Shown: positions 1 through 10,523, numbered from the stretch's first letter. The stretch: DNA of 64,000 nt from Nostoc sp. ATCC 53789 (GCF_009873495.1 NZ_CP046703.1:3824501-3888500); one strand, 5' to 3'. The notes: generated from the sequence alone by a model not told the origin. Made by a program: numbers and translations.

Positions 1-1839
1 TTGCGATTGAATTAGTTCTTCTTGGGTGGTTTGCAGTTGCTCAATCACTTGCTGGAACTCTTCAGTACGTTTTTTGACTTGAGCTTCTAAGGTGCGATTA
101 TATTCTGCTAATAAGTTTTCTGCTTGTTTGCGTTGGGTGATATCAAAAAAGGTAGCCATCGCAAAAGCCAAATTTCCTGATTCATCATAGATGGGCTTGC
201 CCAAAACTTCAATGGGAATAATCTTGTCAAAATGGCGAACTTCCATATCATCAATCCTGGTACTTTCCCCAAGCAATGCTCTCAAAATTGGTAGGCGATC
301 GCTGGGGTAAAGTTGATCTGTGCCGGCAAGGTAAGCTTGATATACCTCTGACAATTGTTCGCTGCTAACTTCTGCGATCGCTCCTTGACCAAGAATTTGC
401 TGCCCAATATGATTTGTGTAATAAGGTTCACCTTCAGCATCTATGATAAATACACCTACTGGCATAGCTTCTAAAAATTGAGTTAGCCGACTCTGACTTT
501 CAGATAGAGCTTCATTTAAAACTTGCATCTGAGCATTCTTTGCCTCCAAAACACTGAAGGATGCTTGCAGCTGCTTTGCCATAGTTTCAAATGACTTGGC
601 TAGTTCCCCCAACTCATCGGAGCGCTGAATTTCTGGTGTTTGCTCCCATTCACCTTGAGCAATTTTCTTAGCTGATGTGTTTAATTGTAAAATCGGCTTA
701 ATTACCCAGCGAGCAGTTAAAATCCCGATTCTTGTAGCCACTAAAAAAGCAACTATGCACAGCAAAACGGTGATGCGGGTGTTCTCATTAATTTGCTTCA
801 TAAATTCGCCTTCAGGAATCACCGCCACGATTAGCCAATCTAAACCCAGTTCATCCTTCCAACTTTTTACTTGTACAAAATAACGCATTCCATCGGCGCT
901 AAAAGTTAGCTGTTGCTTCCCCACCACAAACCCAAGACTACCAAAGCGTTTGATCAAAGACTGGGTTGTGAGCCTAATTAAAGAATTTCGACTTTCTAAT
1001 GCTGTTCGACGTTTTATTTGACCATTAATGATGCTATATGGTGGTTCGGTAGAAGAAGCCACTATTAACCCAGAACGCTCTAAAATAAAGGCTTTACCCG
1101 ATTGATCGGTGTTTAATTTGGTTAAAAAGTTGCTGATTTGTGACAAAATTAAATCAACACTAATCACCCCAACCAGCTTGCGGGTCTTATCGTAAACAGG
1201 ATAGCTGGAAGATATAGATAAAACTTCTGGTTTATCTTCCCATTGATAAATTTGACTCCAAACGGGTTTGCCTGCCTTGACTGCATCTGTATACCACGCT
1301 TCTGTCCGAGGATCGTAATCTTTAACTTGCTGAAGCTGGCGACGATTTCCCTTCAAGTCTGAATCATAAATATAAAGTTTCCCAATACCATGCTTTTGAC
1401 TAACTTCATTAATCAACAGCTTGCCATTATCTAAACGTTCAATACCGATAAATTCCCCTTTGGGGTTGGCAAAGCTGTTGTAGCCAACATTGAAAACCTG
1501 CATTTGTTTCCAAAAGTAATTTCCGGCAGTTTTAAAGTCAGAAAGGTTGAGCATACCTAGTTCAACCGCATCTAAGTTAATTTGATTTATTTGCTTCGGA
1601 GTTGTTAAATAGTTATTAAGATGCTGTTCAATGCGATCGCAGATTTCATTTTCTAATTGGCTAGCAAGCTCTCTTACCGCTTTTTGTCCGTTTTGATACG
1701 AAAGATAGCCCACAAGCCCCACCGCCCCGCAAATTTGCAATATAAAGGGGACAATCAGAACATACTTTAGGGGCATCCTGGCGTAAACTTTGCCAACTAA
1801 GCAATTAAGAGATTTGACGGACTGAAGTTTGGATAACAT
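1..1839 (-). CDS. Membrane sensor protein with Cache, HAMP and PAS domains (C-terminus outside window)
   Basis: The first 613 codons of a longer protein are present; the frame is open to the window edge. A membrane helix (about residues 24-46) is followed by a large periplasmic region with dCache-like motifs (SSYPVYDKT, GVISVDLIL), a second helix (about 350-372), a HAMP linker, a PAS domain (about 443-570) and a Q/E-rich coiled coil at the edge. In this family such a layout senses a small extracellular ligand and drives a histidine kinase, GGDEF/EAL or cyclase module; that output domain is not visible. The start is the first ATG of the frame (MLSKLQSVK). Ligand and output cannot be told from what is here. 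Confidence 0.85.
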   Translation of the reverse strand, partial: MLSKLQSVKSLNCLVGKVYARMPLKYVLIVPFILQICGAVGLVGYLSYQNGQKAVRELASQLENEICDRIEQHLNNYLTTPKQINQINLDAVELGMLNLSDFKTAGNYFWKQMQVFNVGYNSFANPKGEFIGIERLDNGKLLINEVSQKHGIGKLYIYDSDLKGNRRQLQQVKDYDPRTEAWYTDAVKAGKPVWSQIYQWEDKPEVLSISSSYPVYDKTRKLVGVISVDLILSQISNFLTKLNTDQSGKAFILERSGLIVASSTEPPYSIINGQIKRRTALESRNSLIRLTTQSLIKRFGSLGFVVGKQQLTFSADGMRYFVQVKSWKDELGLDWLIVAVIPEGEFMKQINENTRITVLLCIVAFLVATRIGILTARWVIKPILQLNTSAKKIAQGEWEQTPEIQRSDELGELAKSFETMAKQLQASFSVLEAKNAQMQVLNEALSESQSRLTQFLEAMPVGVFIIDAEGEPYYTNHIGQQILGQGAIAEVSSEQLSEVYQAYLAGTDQLYPSDRLPILRALLGESTRIDDMEVRHFDKIIPIEVLGKPIYDESGNLAFAMATFFDITQRKQAENLLAEYNRTLEAQVKKRTEEFQQVIEQLQTTQEELIQSQ

Positions 1840-2358
1840 TGTTGTTTAATTTTTCCCCAGCATATATTTGGGGCATTTTTGCTATGCCAGCTACATTTAA
1901 TACCAAAAAAATTACGGTATGTCATCACTTTGATCATGACATCTCTGAGAAAATTGAGTATAAAAAAAGCATTAAAAATTTTGTTTGGATACTTGTCTGA
2001 CTGGTTAAGTTTCTCCAACCTCCAATTTTCAAATTTTGCGTAGGCATAGCCGATTTGTAACTATTACGGCTTAATTTGCTCAGTTTTATCTGACAGCGTA
2101 TCAGTACATTTACTCAGAACAACTGAAATTTAACCGATAAGCTACAGTATGCCATTCTAAAATTCAGGTTGCCATTAGCACCTAATCCTAAATTTAATTT
2201 CTAATTGCTGAGGTCTTGATTTTCCAGTCTCGAAACCTCTGGACTTGCACAAAAACCTATATCTAACTACAACAATTTTAAAATTTTCATGCAAATACAT
2301 AGTAATAACAAAAAAAATCCAAGAAAATTTACTTAGTGTTTTTTATTGTAAATAAATG
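1840..2358. other. Intergenic region without a recognised gene
   Basis: AT-rich spacer upstream of the Cache sensor and downstream of the MOSC gene. It should contain the sensor promoter, but no clear box could be assigned. A short GCGTAGGCATAGCC fragment near 2038 resembles the dispersed repeats found elsewhere in the window. No convincing coding frame is seen. Confidence 0.5.
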
Positions 2359-3153
2359 TTAATTTTCATATAGAAGTATGTCAACTTTATCACCGATTTG
2401 TAAAATTTTTCCGGCTGAGGATATAGGCAATTGAGTATTAACACTCAATCTGTAAAAGTGATTAAAAGGCGATGAAGCAACCCAATTAGGCAGAGTTGCT
2501 TGCCTCTGGGTTGCAAATATTTTTTGAAAGCTTGGGTAAGCTTCCCCTGAGTAAGAATCGCGTGTTGGAACTATACAACGCTGGCATGGATTAACCCCAA
2601 AAAAATCTACATCTCCCACTCGAAAGGAGACTAAATCACCTTGTTCGCTAAATAGCCGATCTTCCCAAAATGCTGGTACACCATCAATCTCGATATTGGC
2701 ACGCATCCGACGGCGTATTTCATCTACACTTAAACCGGGAAACCAAGAAGCTACTTCTGTCAACGTTGCTGTACTAATTACCGTTGGGCCTGGCGAGTGG
2801 GTATCGTCAGGAAAGCCCATCAGAGAGTTTTGCCTTAATGTAACAGCAAACTCAAAATAATTACTCAAAGTTGCTTCTAGGGCTTGCCGTTCGTCATCCA
2901 GATGAAAAACTTGTTGTGAGTCGCCGCCTGGGATTTGTAGCGAAATAGTTCTATTGAAAAGTGCAAATTGCGCCCTTAGTAAATGGATTTTAGCATGACG
3001 CTTGCCATTGACAAATTTATCCCGCTCGTCAAAGATGGCAAACTCGCGGTCATGCTGTAGTGCGCCACTGGCAAGAACTCCAACCTTTTCAACTTCAACA
3101 CCATCCAGTGATTTTACTGGATACAGTAAAATCTTGGCTAGGTAAGGCATCAT
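2359..3153 (-). CDS. MOSC domain-containing protein
   Basis: 264 residues. The N-terminus (LAKILLYPVKSLDGVEVE) is the MOSC N-terminal beta-barrel signature. The C-terminal half has the MOSC core, including the conserved cysteine stretch FFGVNPCQRCIVPTRD at about residues 190-206. MOSC domains occur in molybdenum-cofactor sulfurases and in mARC/YiiM/YcbX-type molybdenum reductases, where they bind sulfurated Moco. Length fits the YcbX/mARC-like stand-alone type without a ferredoxin domain. The substrate is unknown. The gene stands alone, 114 bases from lepB on the same strand, so weak cotranscription is possible. Confidence 0.85.
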   Translation of the reverse strand: MMPYLAKILLYPVKSLDGVEVEKVGVLASGALQHDREFAIFDERDKFVNGKRHAKIHLLRAQFALFNRTISLQIPGGDSQQVFHLDDERQALEATLSNYFEFAVTLRQNSLMGFPDDTHSPGPTVISTATLTEVASWFPGLSVDEIRRRMRANIEIDGVPAFWEDRLFSEQGDLVSFRVGDVDFFGVNPCQRCIVPTRDSYSGEAYPSFQKIFATQRQATLPNWVASSPFNHFYRLSVNTQLPISSAGKILQIGDKVDILLYEN

Positions 3154-3267
3154 AGTAAGTTTTAGATTTTAGATTAGGGACTGCTAAATCACCAATCTAA
3201 AATTATTTTGTGATTTATCCACCTTACTAAATTCTTCTTGAGCAAAAGCATCAAGCTAAATTATCTG

Positions 3268-3921
3268 TTATCGGGTTGTTTGGGGATATGGTGGTACTTT
3301 ATCTATTCCTCCAACATGATTTAGAGGCCAAAAACGAACTACAGCCCGGCCAATAATATTCTGGCGAGGGACAACACCCCAGCAGCGTCCATCATAACTA
3401 TTGTTACGATTATCACCTAGTACTAAATATGAATCATCTGGTATAGTCTGGGGTTTTTCCAAAAAAGGTGGCTGTGGCCCTGATTGGCAAACATTAATAA
3501 CTGTGCTTTGACCAGAACTGAGATAATTAGTTTCTGGAAGGGGTTTGTTATTAATATAGACCTTGCCATCTCTGAGTTGTACTTGTTCTCCAGGTAAGCC
3601 AATTACTCTTTTAATAAAAGCATCCTGGTATTGTTCTTTTTGTAACTCTTTCGTGGGTGAAAATACTACGATATCTCCACGCTGCGGGTCAGCAAATTTA
3701 TATTTCAACTTATCGACAATGATTTTGTCTGCTTCCCACTGGTTTGGCGTACCATGCAGAGTGGGTTCCATTGACCCAGAAGGAATCCAGCGTGCTTCAG
3801 CAACAAAGGTACGAATTCCCAGAGCTAGAACAATACTCAATACAATTGTTCTACCTAGCTCTGCGATCCAGGAATTATCGGGTTGTTGACTAGAGTTGTT
3901 ATCAGACACTTGATTTTGCAT
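3268..3921 (-). CDS. lepB: Signal peptidase I
   Basis: 217 residues. This membrane serine protease removes signal peptides from exported preproteins at the periplasmic or thylakoid-lumen side. One N-terminal membrane helix (about 24-42) precedes the catalytic box PSGSMEPTLHG with nucleophile Ser50. The general-base lysine is Lys104 in AFIKRVIGLPGE, and the C-terminal box LGDNRNNSYDGRCWG is intact. Family members with one membrane segment and about 200 residues are usual in cyanobacteria. It is divergent from pyrC across a 270-base spacer. All active-site boxes are present, so the product should be active. Confidence 0.96.
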   Translation of the reverse strand: MQNQVSDNNSSQQPDNSWIAELGRTIVLSIVLALGIRTFVAEARWIPSGSMEPTLHGTPNQWEADKIIVDKLKYKFADPQRGDIVVFSPTKELQKEQYQDAFIKRVIGLPGEQVQLRDGKVYINNKPLPETNYLSSGQSTVINVCQSGPQPPFLEKPQTIPDDSYLVLGDNRNNSYDGRCWGVVPRQNIIGRAVVRFWPLNHVGGIDKVPPYPQTTR

Positions 3922-4191
3922 GAAATTACTTAACTGAAGGAAAGATGTAGGTAATTAACTCGCCTAGTGAGACTTTATCTGTTAATCTTAACGGGAAAAT
4001 TTTAATTTCCTGGTTATGTTCGCATCTTGACTACCAATTTTAGATTATTGATAAAGGGGGTTCTTCATAGATTAAAAATAAACTTTTTTTTAACGGTCAG
4101 CAAAAAAATTAACACTCAGAGCGCGACTAAGTTTAACCTAAAAGCATAGTTATCTGTAATATATAGCTCCCTGCCTAAAAAAGTTAGCCTT

Positions 4192-5511
4192 ATGTCATCT
4201 CCACAAATTTTACTGATCCGTCGCGCTCGCATAGTCCTACCCAATGGTGAAATGATGATTGGGGATGTGTTGACCCGCGATCGCCAAATAGTCGAAGTTG
4301 CGCCAGAAATCTCCCAAACAGCAGTAGTCACTGAAATTGACGCAGAAGGGTTAACTTTGTTGCCGGGAGTGATTGATCCGCAGGTACATTTCCGGGAACC
4401 TGGACTAGAACACAAGGAAGATTTATTCACTGCCAGTTGTGCTTGCGCTAAAGGTGGAGTCACTTCTTTTTTAGAAATGCCTAATACGCGCCCCCTAACA
4501 ACGACACAGCAAGCTTTAGACGACAAGCTAGAACGGGCCTCACAAAAGTCCTTGGTTAATTATGGCTTTTTTATTGGGGCAACAGCAGAGAATCTTCCAG
4601 ACTTGCTTTTGGCCAAACCCACACCGGGAATTAAGATTTTCATGGGGTCGATGCACGGTCAGTTGCTGGTTGATGGTGAAACAGCATTGGAGACGATATT
4701 TGCTAAAGGCGATCGCTTGATTGCCGTTCATGCCGAAGACCAAGCTAGAATCAACCAACGCCGCCAAGAATTTGCCAACATTCACGATCCAGCCGTTCAC
4801 TCACAAATTCAAGATAATCAAGCGGCTTTGTTGGCAACCCAACTGGCATTAAAACTTTCTCAAAAATATCACCGTCGTCTGCATATTCTCCATCTGTCAA
4901 CAGCCGAAGAAGCAGATTTGCTGCGTCAAGAGAAACCTAGTTGGGTGACAGCAGAGGTAACGCCACAGCATTTGGTGTTGAATACCAGTGCTTATGAAAA
5001 GATTGGTACTTTAGCACAGATGAATCCACCTTTGCGATCGCCCCACGATAACGAAGTCCTTTGGCAAGCTTTACGCGATGGCGTGATTGATTTCATCGCT
5101 ACAGATCACGCACCCCACACCTTAGAAGAAAAAGCTCAAGAATACCCCAATACTCCTTCAGGAATGCCTGGGGTGGAAACTTCCCTAGCTTTGATGTTAA
5201 CTGCGGCGATGGAGGGAAAGTGTACTGTTTCCCAAGTTGTCAACTGGATGTCTAAGAATGTAGCTGTGGCTTATGGTATTCCCAATAAAGGAGCGATCGC
5301 ACCTGGTTATGATGCTGATTTAGTGCTTGTAGATTTAAATACATACCGTCCAGTCCGGCGCGAAGAACTTTTAACCAAATGCCATTGGAGTCCATTTGAA
5401 GGCTGGAACCTCACCGGCTGGGCTACAACTACCATTGTCGGCGGTGAGATAGTTTACGAGAAAGGTCAAGTAAATACCCAAGTGCGGGGTCAAGCTTTAA
5501 CTTTCTTGTAG
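4192..5511 (+). CDS. pyrC: Dihydroorotase (amidohydrolase family)
   Basis: 439 residues. It would cyclise N-carbamoyl-aspartate to dihydroorotate in pyrimidine synthesis. Amidohydrolase features seen: the opening metal motif DPQVHFREPG (residues 62-71), carboxylated-lysine candidate Lys148 in GIKIFMGS, His180 in VHAED, a later metal His in LHILHLST and the catalytic Asp in ATDHAPHT. The usual first metal motif is HxH; here its first position is Gln64 with only His66 kept. I recall this variant in some functional dihydroorotases, but it also occurs in catalytically altered paralogues. Neighbours give no pathway context. Confidence 0.88.
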   Translation: MSSPQILLIRRARIVLPNGEMMIGDVLTRDRQIVEVAPEISQTAVVTEIDAEGLTLLPGVIDPQVHFREPGLEHKEDLFTASCACAKGGVTSFLEMPNTRPLTTTQQALDDKLERASQKSLVNYGFFIGATAENLPDLLLAKPTPGIKIFMGSMHGQLLVDGETALETIFAKGDRLIAVHAEDQARINQRRQEFANIHDPAVHSQIQDNQAALLATQLALKLSQKYHRRLHILHLSTAEEADLLRQEKPSWVTAEVTPQHLVLNTSAYEKIGTLAQMNPPLRSPHDNEVLWQALRDGVIDFIATDHAPHTLEEKAQEYPNTPSGMPGVETSLALMLTAAMEGKCTVSQVVNWMSKNVAVAYGIPNKGAIAPGYDADLVLVDLNTYRPVRREELLTKCHWSPFEGWNLTGWATTTIVGGEIVYEKGQVNTQVRGQALTFL

Positions 5512-6182
5512 CAAATGTTTATTTAAGCTTATGTAGTAGACAGATATTTATACATCAAAGCCATACTTGAATAGGCAAGATTTTCATCTATCCAGAGTTA
5601 AGACTAGACCAATGCGGTTTGGTTAAAGCTAAAAGACGAAAATCTTTGTTTTTCCTTCTTTACCCTTTTAACCAAAGGGTATTGACTTATTGCTGTATCA
5701 AAAATTGCAACATGAAACTCTGAATTTATTTATAAGTGTTTGAAGTCAAATCTTCAATAACTCCCTCCTTACGGCTATAAGATTAGCTATTTAATCTTCG
5801 TTTTCCCTACTTGGTGTCCTTCTCTAAGAGGTTGTTTGAAAAGTGTTTCGCTCTGACTTTAGGCACTTTTAGATCCCCCTAAATCCCCCTTAAAAAGGGG
5901 GACTTTGATTCCGGTTCCCCCATTTTTAAGGCTAGGGGGGATCTAGAACTTTCGATACCGATAAGGAGACTTTTAAAACATTATCTAACGAGACGTTGCG
6001 CCTACCTTTATGGGAAAGCAAGCTACGCGTAGCGTAGTGTCTCGTAGTGAAGGCGGTTCGTTAAATCCTACAGCTGGATAGGAGTAAACAAAATAAAACA
6101 TATATGACCTTCATCCAGGTCATGTATTTCTCAGAAACTATGCCCGAAAAGATAACCAGAGAAATAATCAAGGAGAATTGCT
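5512..6182. other. Intergenic region with several dispersed repeats
   Basis: No gene is seen. A small hairpin ACCCTTT-TAACC-AAAGGGT near 5662-5680 could end pyrC transcription. Further on there is an AGAGGTTGTTTGAAAAGT-like start at about 5826, a CCCCC/GGGGG palindromic block listed separately, and a GCTACGCGTAGCGTAG-type repeat at about 6023. The last 20 bases carry the ribosome binding site AAGGAGAA of the patatin gene. Confidence 0.55.
5871..5944. repeat. Palindromic C/G-tract repeat
   Basis: Outer arms AGATCCCCC and GGGGGATCT (9 bp, perfect) enclose a second hairpin with CCCCCTT and AAGGGGG arms. The structure looks like a dispersed palindromic repeat rather than a terminator, since no T-run follows. 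It begins about 45 bases after an AGAGGTTGTTTGAAAAGT sequence that closely matches the terminus of the small inverted-repeat element near 35.6 kb. Confidence 0.6.
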
Positions 6183-7358
6183 ATGTCCTTCAAAATTTTA
6201 GCTTTAGATGGTGGCGGTATTCGGGGAGTTATTGCAGCCCGAATGCTTAAACAAGTAGAACAAGAAATTAGAAACCAGGGTAAAGGGAACTTTTTACACG
6301 AATACTTTGACCTCATTGCTGGCACTTCTACTGGTTCAATATTGACAGGAGGGATTGCTGTAGGAAAGACAAGTGATGAACTTATTAAAATGTATATAGA
6401 TAAAGGTAAAGATATCTTTTCGCCGAATAGAAAAGAACTCTATAAAAATTTGCCGTCCGTCATCAAATCAATTCTTGATGTATTTTCAGCATCTAAATAT
6501 TCTCATGATGGAATTATTAGTGTCCTCAAAGATGCTTATAAATACACAAGAATAAAAGATGTTGAAAAACCTATTATCTTGATTTTGGCTTACGATACGC
6601 TATATCGCAATACAACCTTTTTTACAAACTGTCATCCCGATCTAGGAGACAGATGGTACGATGACTGTTATTTATGGGAGATATGTACCGCTTCTGCCTC
6701 TGCACCTACTTTTTTTCCGCCATATAAATTAGAACCTGTAGATAAAGAAAAGTTTGGCGATTGGGAATTTCCACACATTGATGGAGGAGTTTCTGCTAAC
6801 AATCCCTGTCTTGCAGCTTTGAGTTTAGTTATGAGGATCAGCCAGTCTTCAGTATCTCCAGAAATAAAGCAAAAATATAACCTAAATAATCTGCGATTGG
6901 AAGATATTTCTATCCTTTCTATTGGCACAGGTCAAACTGGTGAACCATACCAATATAAGCAAATAAGTAAATGGAAAGGCTTAGACTGGGTACAAAATCT
7001 GACTAATATCTTTATGGAACCTACATCGGAGATTGATAGCACAATTTGCCGACAAATCATGGGTGGATACGAGTCTAAACGTTACTTGCGTCTTCAGTTT
7101 GAATTAAATGAGACATTTAAACCCAAGCCAAAAGAAACTTATAAAGATCCTCGGATTGTATTACCTCCAGAAGAGCGAAAAAACCGATTTACAGGCAAAA
7201 AAGTTACTCAAGAAATAGATAATACTAGTCCAGAGATTATTCAGCAGTTAATAGATACTACCTCGGCATTTATCGATCAAGGCCTTACGTACTATACCAG
7301 GGATGACTCTGGCTTACCGATAAAAAAAGCGATCGCTTCTTTCATTAGAGAAAACTAG
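6183..7358 (+). CDS. Patatin-like phospholipase
   Basis: 391 residues. A predicted serine acyl hydrolase of the patatin/CapV fold that cleaves fatty acids from lipids. The oxyanion loop DGGGIRG (residues 9-15), nucleophile elbow GTSTG with Ser49, and catalytic Asp200 in HIDGGVSANNP are all present, so the Ser-Asp dyad is complete. There is no signal peptide or membrane segment, suggesting a cytoplasmic enzyme acting at membranes. A good ribosome site (AAGGAGAA, 6 bases before ATG) supports the start. Patatins serve as CBASS effectors in some genomes, but no cyclic-nucleotide synthase or Cap2/Cap3 gene lies nearby, so a stand-alone lipase is more likely. Confidence 0.9.
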   Translation: MSFKILALDGGGIRGVIAARMLKQVEQEIRNQGKGNFLHEYFDLIAGTSTGSILTGGIAVGKTSDELIKMYIDKGKDIFSPNRKELYKNLPSVIKSILDVFSASKYSHDGIISVLKDAYKYTRIKDVEKPIILILAYDTLYRNTTFFTNCHPDLGDRWYDDCYLWEICTASASAPTFFPPYKLEPVDKEKFGDWEFPHIDGGVSANNPCLAALSLVMRISQSSVSPEIKQKYNLNNLRLEDISILSIGTGQTGEPYQYKQISKWKGLDWVQNLTNIFMEPTSEIDSTICRQIMGGYESKRYLRLQFELNETFKPKPKETYKDPRIVLPPEERKNRFTGKKVTQEIDNTSPEIIQQLIDTTSAFIDQGLTYYTRDDSGLPIKKAIASFIREN

Positions 7359-7396
7359 TGCATCCACGTAGATATATTAATCTCAACTAACATAAG

Positions 7397-7449
7397 ATAA
7401 AACATCTCGTATTTCTACGATAGTTATGTAGAAATACGAGATGTTTTAT
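7397..7449 (+). terminator. Strong hairpin after the patatin gene
   Basis: A perfect 22-bp inverted repeat with a 9-base loop begins about 40 bases after the stop codon. The ends are A-rich on the left and T-rich on the right, so it can act as an intrinsic terminator in either direction. It is the longest perfect hairpin noticed in the window. Confidence 0.75.
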
Positions 7450-8005
7450 TTAAATCTGCTAAGAGTGATAATTACAGATGTCAATAGAAGAATTTATTGG
7501 TATTTACAATTACTTAAATTAATTTTTTAATTATTATATAAATCAGTATTATTGTGTATACATTGTGACTTTAGTTTGGGTATATTGAGTATAAGGAAAA
7601 GTTAGATAACTTTTAGATAGCTTGATGTTATTTAACTTTTTTCTACTAGCTTTGACTGCTAAATAATCCAGATTTGTTCTCTTAATGAGAGTAGAGAACC
7701 AATCAGATTAAATCAAGCTGACTAGGTGCTGCAAAACTCTCATTTAACCCAACAACAGTTTACCTTTTCTTAATTCATACACTATCTAAATCAGTTTTTT
7801 AACTGATTATTGCAGTAATAAAGCTGCTGTTACAAAAATTTTTCACTTATTTTGGGTTGAGATAACAATGTTAGTGATTTACAGTGGTGAGCGTGGTAGT
7901 GGCAGATAGAAGGAGTGTGAAGTTCTCCCTCAACTATTAGCAAAAATTTTTTAGTGTTGCGATCTAAAAAAGTGAAATCTCTTGTACTTCGGTCGGGATA
8001 TGAGC
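7450..8005. other. Intergenic region without a recognised gene
   Basis: AT-rich sequence between the patatin terminator and the convergent tsaE end. Short partial dyads are present, but no coding frame, tRNA or known RNA motif was recognised. It could hold an unrecognised small RNA. Confidence 0.4.
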
Positions 8006-8497
8006 TTAGATAGCAGCAATGGCTTCACTAAGGGCACAATTGAATGGTATAAGTTCGACTTGACGAGTACCCCCATCCCCATAAGTCAAACTCACACTTA
8101 GATAACTATCTGGTTTGTAGGGCAATCGTTCCGCCCATTCAACTGCCACAATTCCTGGTATGACCTCAATACCTTCCCAATAACTTTCTAAATTTAGGGC
8201 TGCAACTTCTTGTGGTTCTAAGCGATATAAATCTAGGTGGTAAAGGGGGAGCCGTCCTTCTGTGTACTCATTAATCAGGGTGAAAGTGGGACTGACAATA
8301 GATTCAGCAATTCCCAAACCCTTACCAATACCTTGAACTAAGGTAGTTTTACCAGCGCCTAAATCACCTTCTAGTAAAATTACACTGCCAGCAGTCAGGG
8401 ATTGACCGAGAGTAATACCTAAGTGTAGCGTCGCCTCTGTATCTGCAAGAAAAATTTTCATAACCGAGTCAAGACGTGATACTTCTCCTTTTTCCAT
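8006..8497 (-). CDS. tsaE: tRNA threonylcarbamoyladenosine biosynthesis ATPase TsaE
   Basis: 163 residues. A small P-loop ATPase that works with TsaB and TsaD in t6A37 modification of ANN-decoding tRNAs. Walker [10 protein letters not shown] is at residues 44-52 (Lys50). The later [19 protein letters not shown] and VEWAERLP motifs are family hallmarks. The chosen ATG overlaps the end of yvcK by 29 bases and has AGAGG five bases upstream. An internal ATG (at 8461; [12 protein letters not shown]) would remove the overlap and matches the usual family N-terminus, but has no ribosome site. The two genes are almost certainly cotranscribed. Confidence 0.95.
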   Translation of the reverse strand: MEKGEVSRLDSVMKIFLADTEATLHLGITLGQSLTAGSVILLEGDLGAGKTTLVQGIGKGLGIAESIVSPTFTLINEYTEGRLPLYHLDLYRLEPQEVAALNLESYWEGIEVIPGIVAVEWAERLPYKPDSYLSVSLTYGDGGTRQVELIPFNCALSEAIAAI

Positions 8498-9857
8498 AAT
8501 GACCTCTACCGTACCACCGCAACAACACTTGTGCTAGTTTCTGCGGATTGTGACGGACAAAACCCGTTTCATCTTCATATAAAACATTAGCTGCAACAAT
8601 CCTTCGCCCTAGTTGAGTTACGGCTTCTCTATCTAGGAAAACGGGATGGGAGTTTTGTTCGGCGTAGCGGATGAGTGATTGCTCTGAGGGAGATTTTTTG
8701 TGGATTAGCACAGCATCAAATAGCCGTCTTTCCCCACAAGCAGCATCAATAGCTCTAATGTGATCTGCAACAGTGTAACCTTCAGTTTCTCCCGGCTGAG
8801 TCATGATATTGCAGATATAAATACGAGGGGCATCTGTTTGAGCGATCGCATCGGCAATTTCTGGTACTAATAAATTAGGAATGAGACTTGTATAAAGACT
8901 ACCTGGCCCAATAATAATGTAATCAGCTTCTTTAATTGCCTTAATCGCTGCTGGCACTGCCGGCGGATTAGCTGGAATACAGCCAATTTTGACAATTTTC
9001 CCTCCAGCTTTAGGAATGCTAGACTCGCCCTCAATGCGGCGACCATCGGTTAATTCTGCCCAGAGGCGAACATCACTGAGAGTTGCCGGTAGTACTTGTC
9101 CCCGTACCGCTAGCACCTTAGAACTGGCTGCAACCGCTTGTTCTAAATCTCCAGTAATATCACTCATTGCCGTTAAAAACAAATTGCCAAAACTGTGACC
9201 CGTTAACCCATCTCCAGCTCGAAAACGGTATTGAAACAATTCTGTTAATAACTTTTCTTCATCTGCTAGTGCAGCCAAACAATTGCGAATATCCCCTGGT
9301 GGTAACACTCCAAATTCTTGACGCAACCGCCCAGAAGATCCACCATCATCGGCAACAGTGACAATAGCAGTAATATTAGCGCTGTAGGTTTTTAGTCCCC
9401 TCAACAACGTAGAAAGACCCGTACCACCACCAATTACTACTATTTTCGGGCCTCGGTACAATCGATGATGTGCCAGCAAGACATCGATGAGTTCTTCTCC
9501 GCCTTCTGCCCTTAGTACCTTAGTAATTGAGCCGACAGTGCGAGTTTGTCCCCAAAGCACTAACAGCAATCCCCCAAGCAGCACCAAAGGCCCACTGATA
9601 TAGTTGGGTAAGATGTTGGTGATTACTCCAAGGAAACCCCTAAACAACTCGATCATCCAAAAAATTGGGGTCAGCTTAACCCAAATAGCTAACCCCAAAC
9701 TCGCCAGCAGTACACCCCCAATACTTATCAACAACCAACGTTTTACCGATAGTCCAGGGGATAACCATTTGAACCACTGGTTAACCCGATAGGAAGTTCG
9801 AGAACGCGACTGCTTTTGCAGGGCGTTGAGGGCTTGTCTGAGAAAACCAATTGACAT
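8469..9857 (-). CDS. yvcK: YvcK/CofD-like gluconeogenesis factor, membrane-anchored
   Basis: 462 residues. The soluble part (from about residue 137) is the YvcK/CofD fold with [10 protein letters not shown] at 143-152, [12 protein letters not shown] and PPGDIRNCL. In Bacillus YvcK binds UDP-sugars and is needed for growth on gluconeogenic carbon and for cell shape. The N-terminal 110 residues carry two or three hydrophobic segments (about 41-60, 66-85 and 90-103) that Firmicute YvcK lacks; I believe this membrane anchor is usual in cyanobacterial members. It precedes tsaE in an overlapping pair. Confidence 0.9.
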   Translation of the reverse strand: MSIGFLRQALNALQKQSRSRTSYRVNQWFKWLSPGLSVKRWLLISIGGVLLASLGLAIWVKLTPIFWMIELFRGFLGVITNILPNYISGPLVLLGGLLLVLWGQTRTVGSITKVLRAEGGEELIDVLLAHHRLYRGPKIVVIGGGTGLSTLLRGLKTYSANITAIVTVADDGGSSGRLRQEFGVLPPGDIRNCLAALADEEKLLTELFQYRFRAGDGLTGHSFGNLFLTAMSDITGDLEQAVAASSKVLAVRGQVLPATLSDVRLWAELTDGRRIEGESSIPKAGGKIVKIGCIPANPPAVPAAIKAIKEADYIIIGPGSLYTSLIPNLLVPEIADAIAQTDAPRIYICNIMTQPGETEGYTVADHIRAIDAACGERRLFDAVLIHKKSPSEQSLIRYAEQNSHPVFLDREAVTQLGRRIVAANVLYEDETGFVRHNPQKLAQVLLRWYGRGHYGKRRSITS

Positions 9858-10031
9858 ACCTGATTTACAGCAGTGCTACAAACAATAATTAACAGAAAAT
9901 GTACACCACTTGGTTTTTAACACTAGGCGTGAAACTATTATATTTGTCAATTCCATTAGACTAAGAGCGAGTGGTCAAGATTGCCAGTATTCCTAGTTAA
10001 ACAATACCCTGGTTTAGTAAAAGTGAATTGA

Positions 10032-10523
10032 ATGGAAAAACGAATTTTAGGATTAGATCCAGGACTGGCAACTTTAGGGTTTGGGGTAATTACCTGCACC
10101 CAAATTGCCAACAAGGTGCCAGAAACTACAGTCAATATGCTGGATTTCGGGGTAATTAAAACGTCAGCAGATGTAGAAATGGGACTGAGGCTATGTACCT
10201 TGTTTGATGATTTACACACCGTGATGGAGGAATTTCAACCAGATTTGGTTGCGATCGAGAAACTATTCTTCTATCGGATGTCAAGTACAATTTTGGTTGC
10301 ACAGGCGCGGGGTGTATTAATTTTGGTGTTGGGCCAACGTCGTCTTCCTTATGTAGAGTTTACTCCGGCTCAAATTAAGCAAGCTTTAACGGGATATGGC
10401 AATGCAGATAAGTTAGATGTGCAAGAGGCGGTAGCGCGGGAGTTAGATTTAGATGAAATTCCCAAGCCAGATGATGCTGCTGATGCTTTGGCGGTGGCTT
10501 TGACGGCTTCGTATCAGTTGTAA
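10032..10523 (+). CDS. ruvC: Holliday junction resolvase RuvC
   Basis: 163 residues. This endonuclease cuts Holliday junctions with RuvAB during recombination repair. The four acidic metal ligands of the RNase-H-like fold are visible: Asp9 (LGLDPG), Glu76 (VAIEKLFF), Asp148 and Asp151 (DDAADALA). Length matches the family. The start is the only Met giving the standard [11 protein letters not shown] opening. It is divergent from yvcK and followed 53 bases later by the ankyrin gene on the same strand. Confidence 0.96.
   Translation: MEKRILGLDPGLATLGFGVITCTQIANKVPETTVNMLDFGVIKTSADVEMGLRLCTLFDDLHTVMEEFQPDLVAIEKLFFYRMSSTILVAQARGVLILVLGQRRLPYVEFTPAQIKQALTGYGNADKLDVQEAVARELDLDEIPKPDDAADALAVALTASYQL

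Noticed and set aside
6183-7358. Patatin as a CBASS (CapV) effector
   Set aside because: No CD-NTase or accessory cap genes on either side; neighbours are housekeeping genes.
7450-8005. Possible small RNA or riboswitch in the spacer
   Set aside because: No known motif or convincing secondary structure beyond the terminator hairpin could be pointed out by reading.
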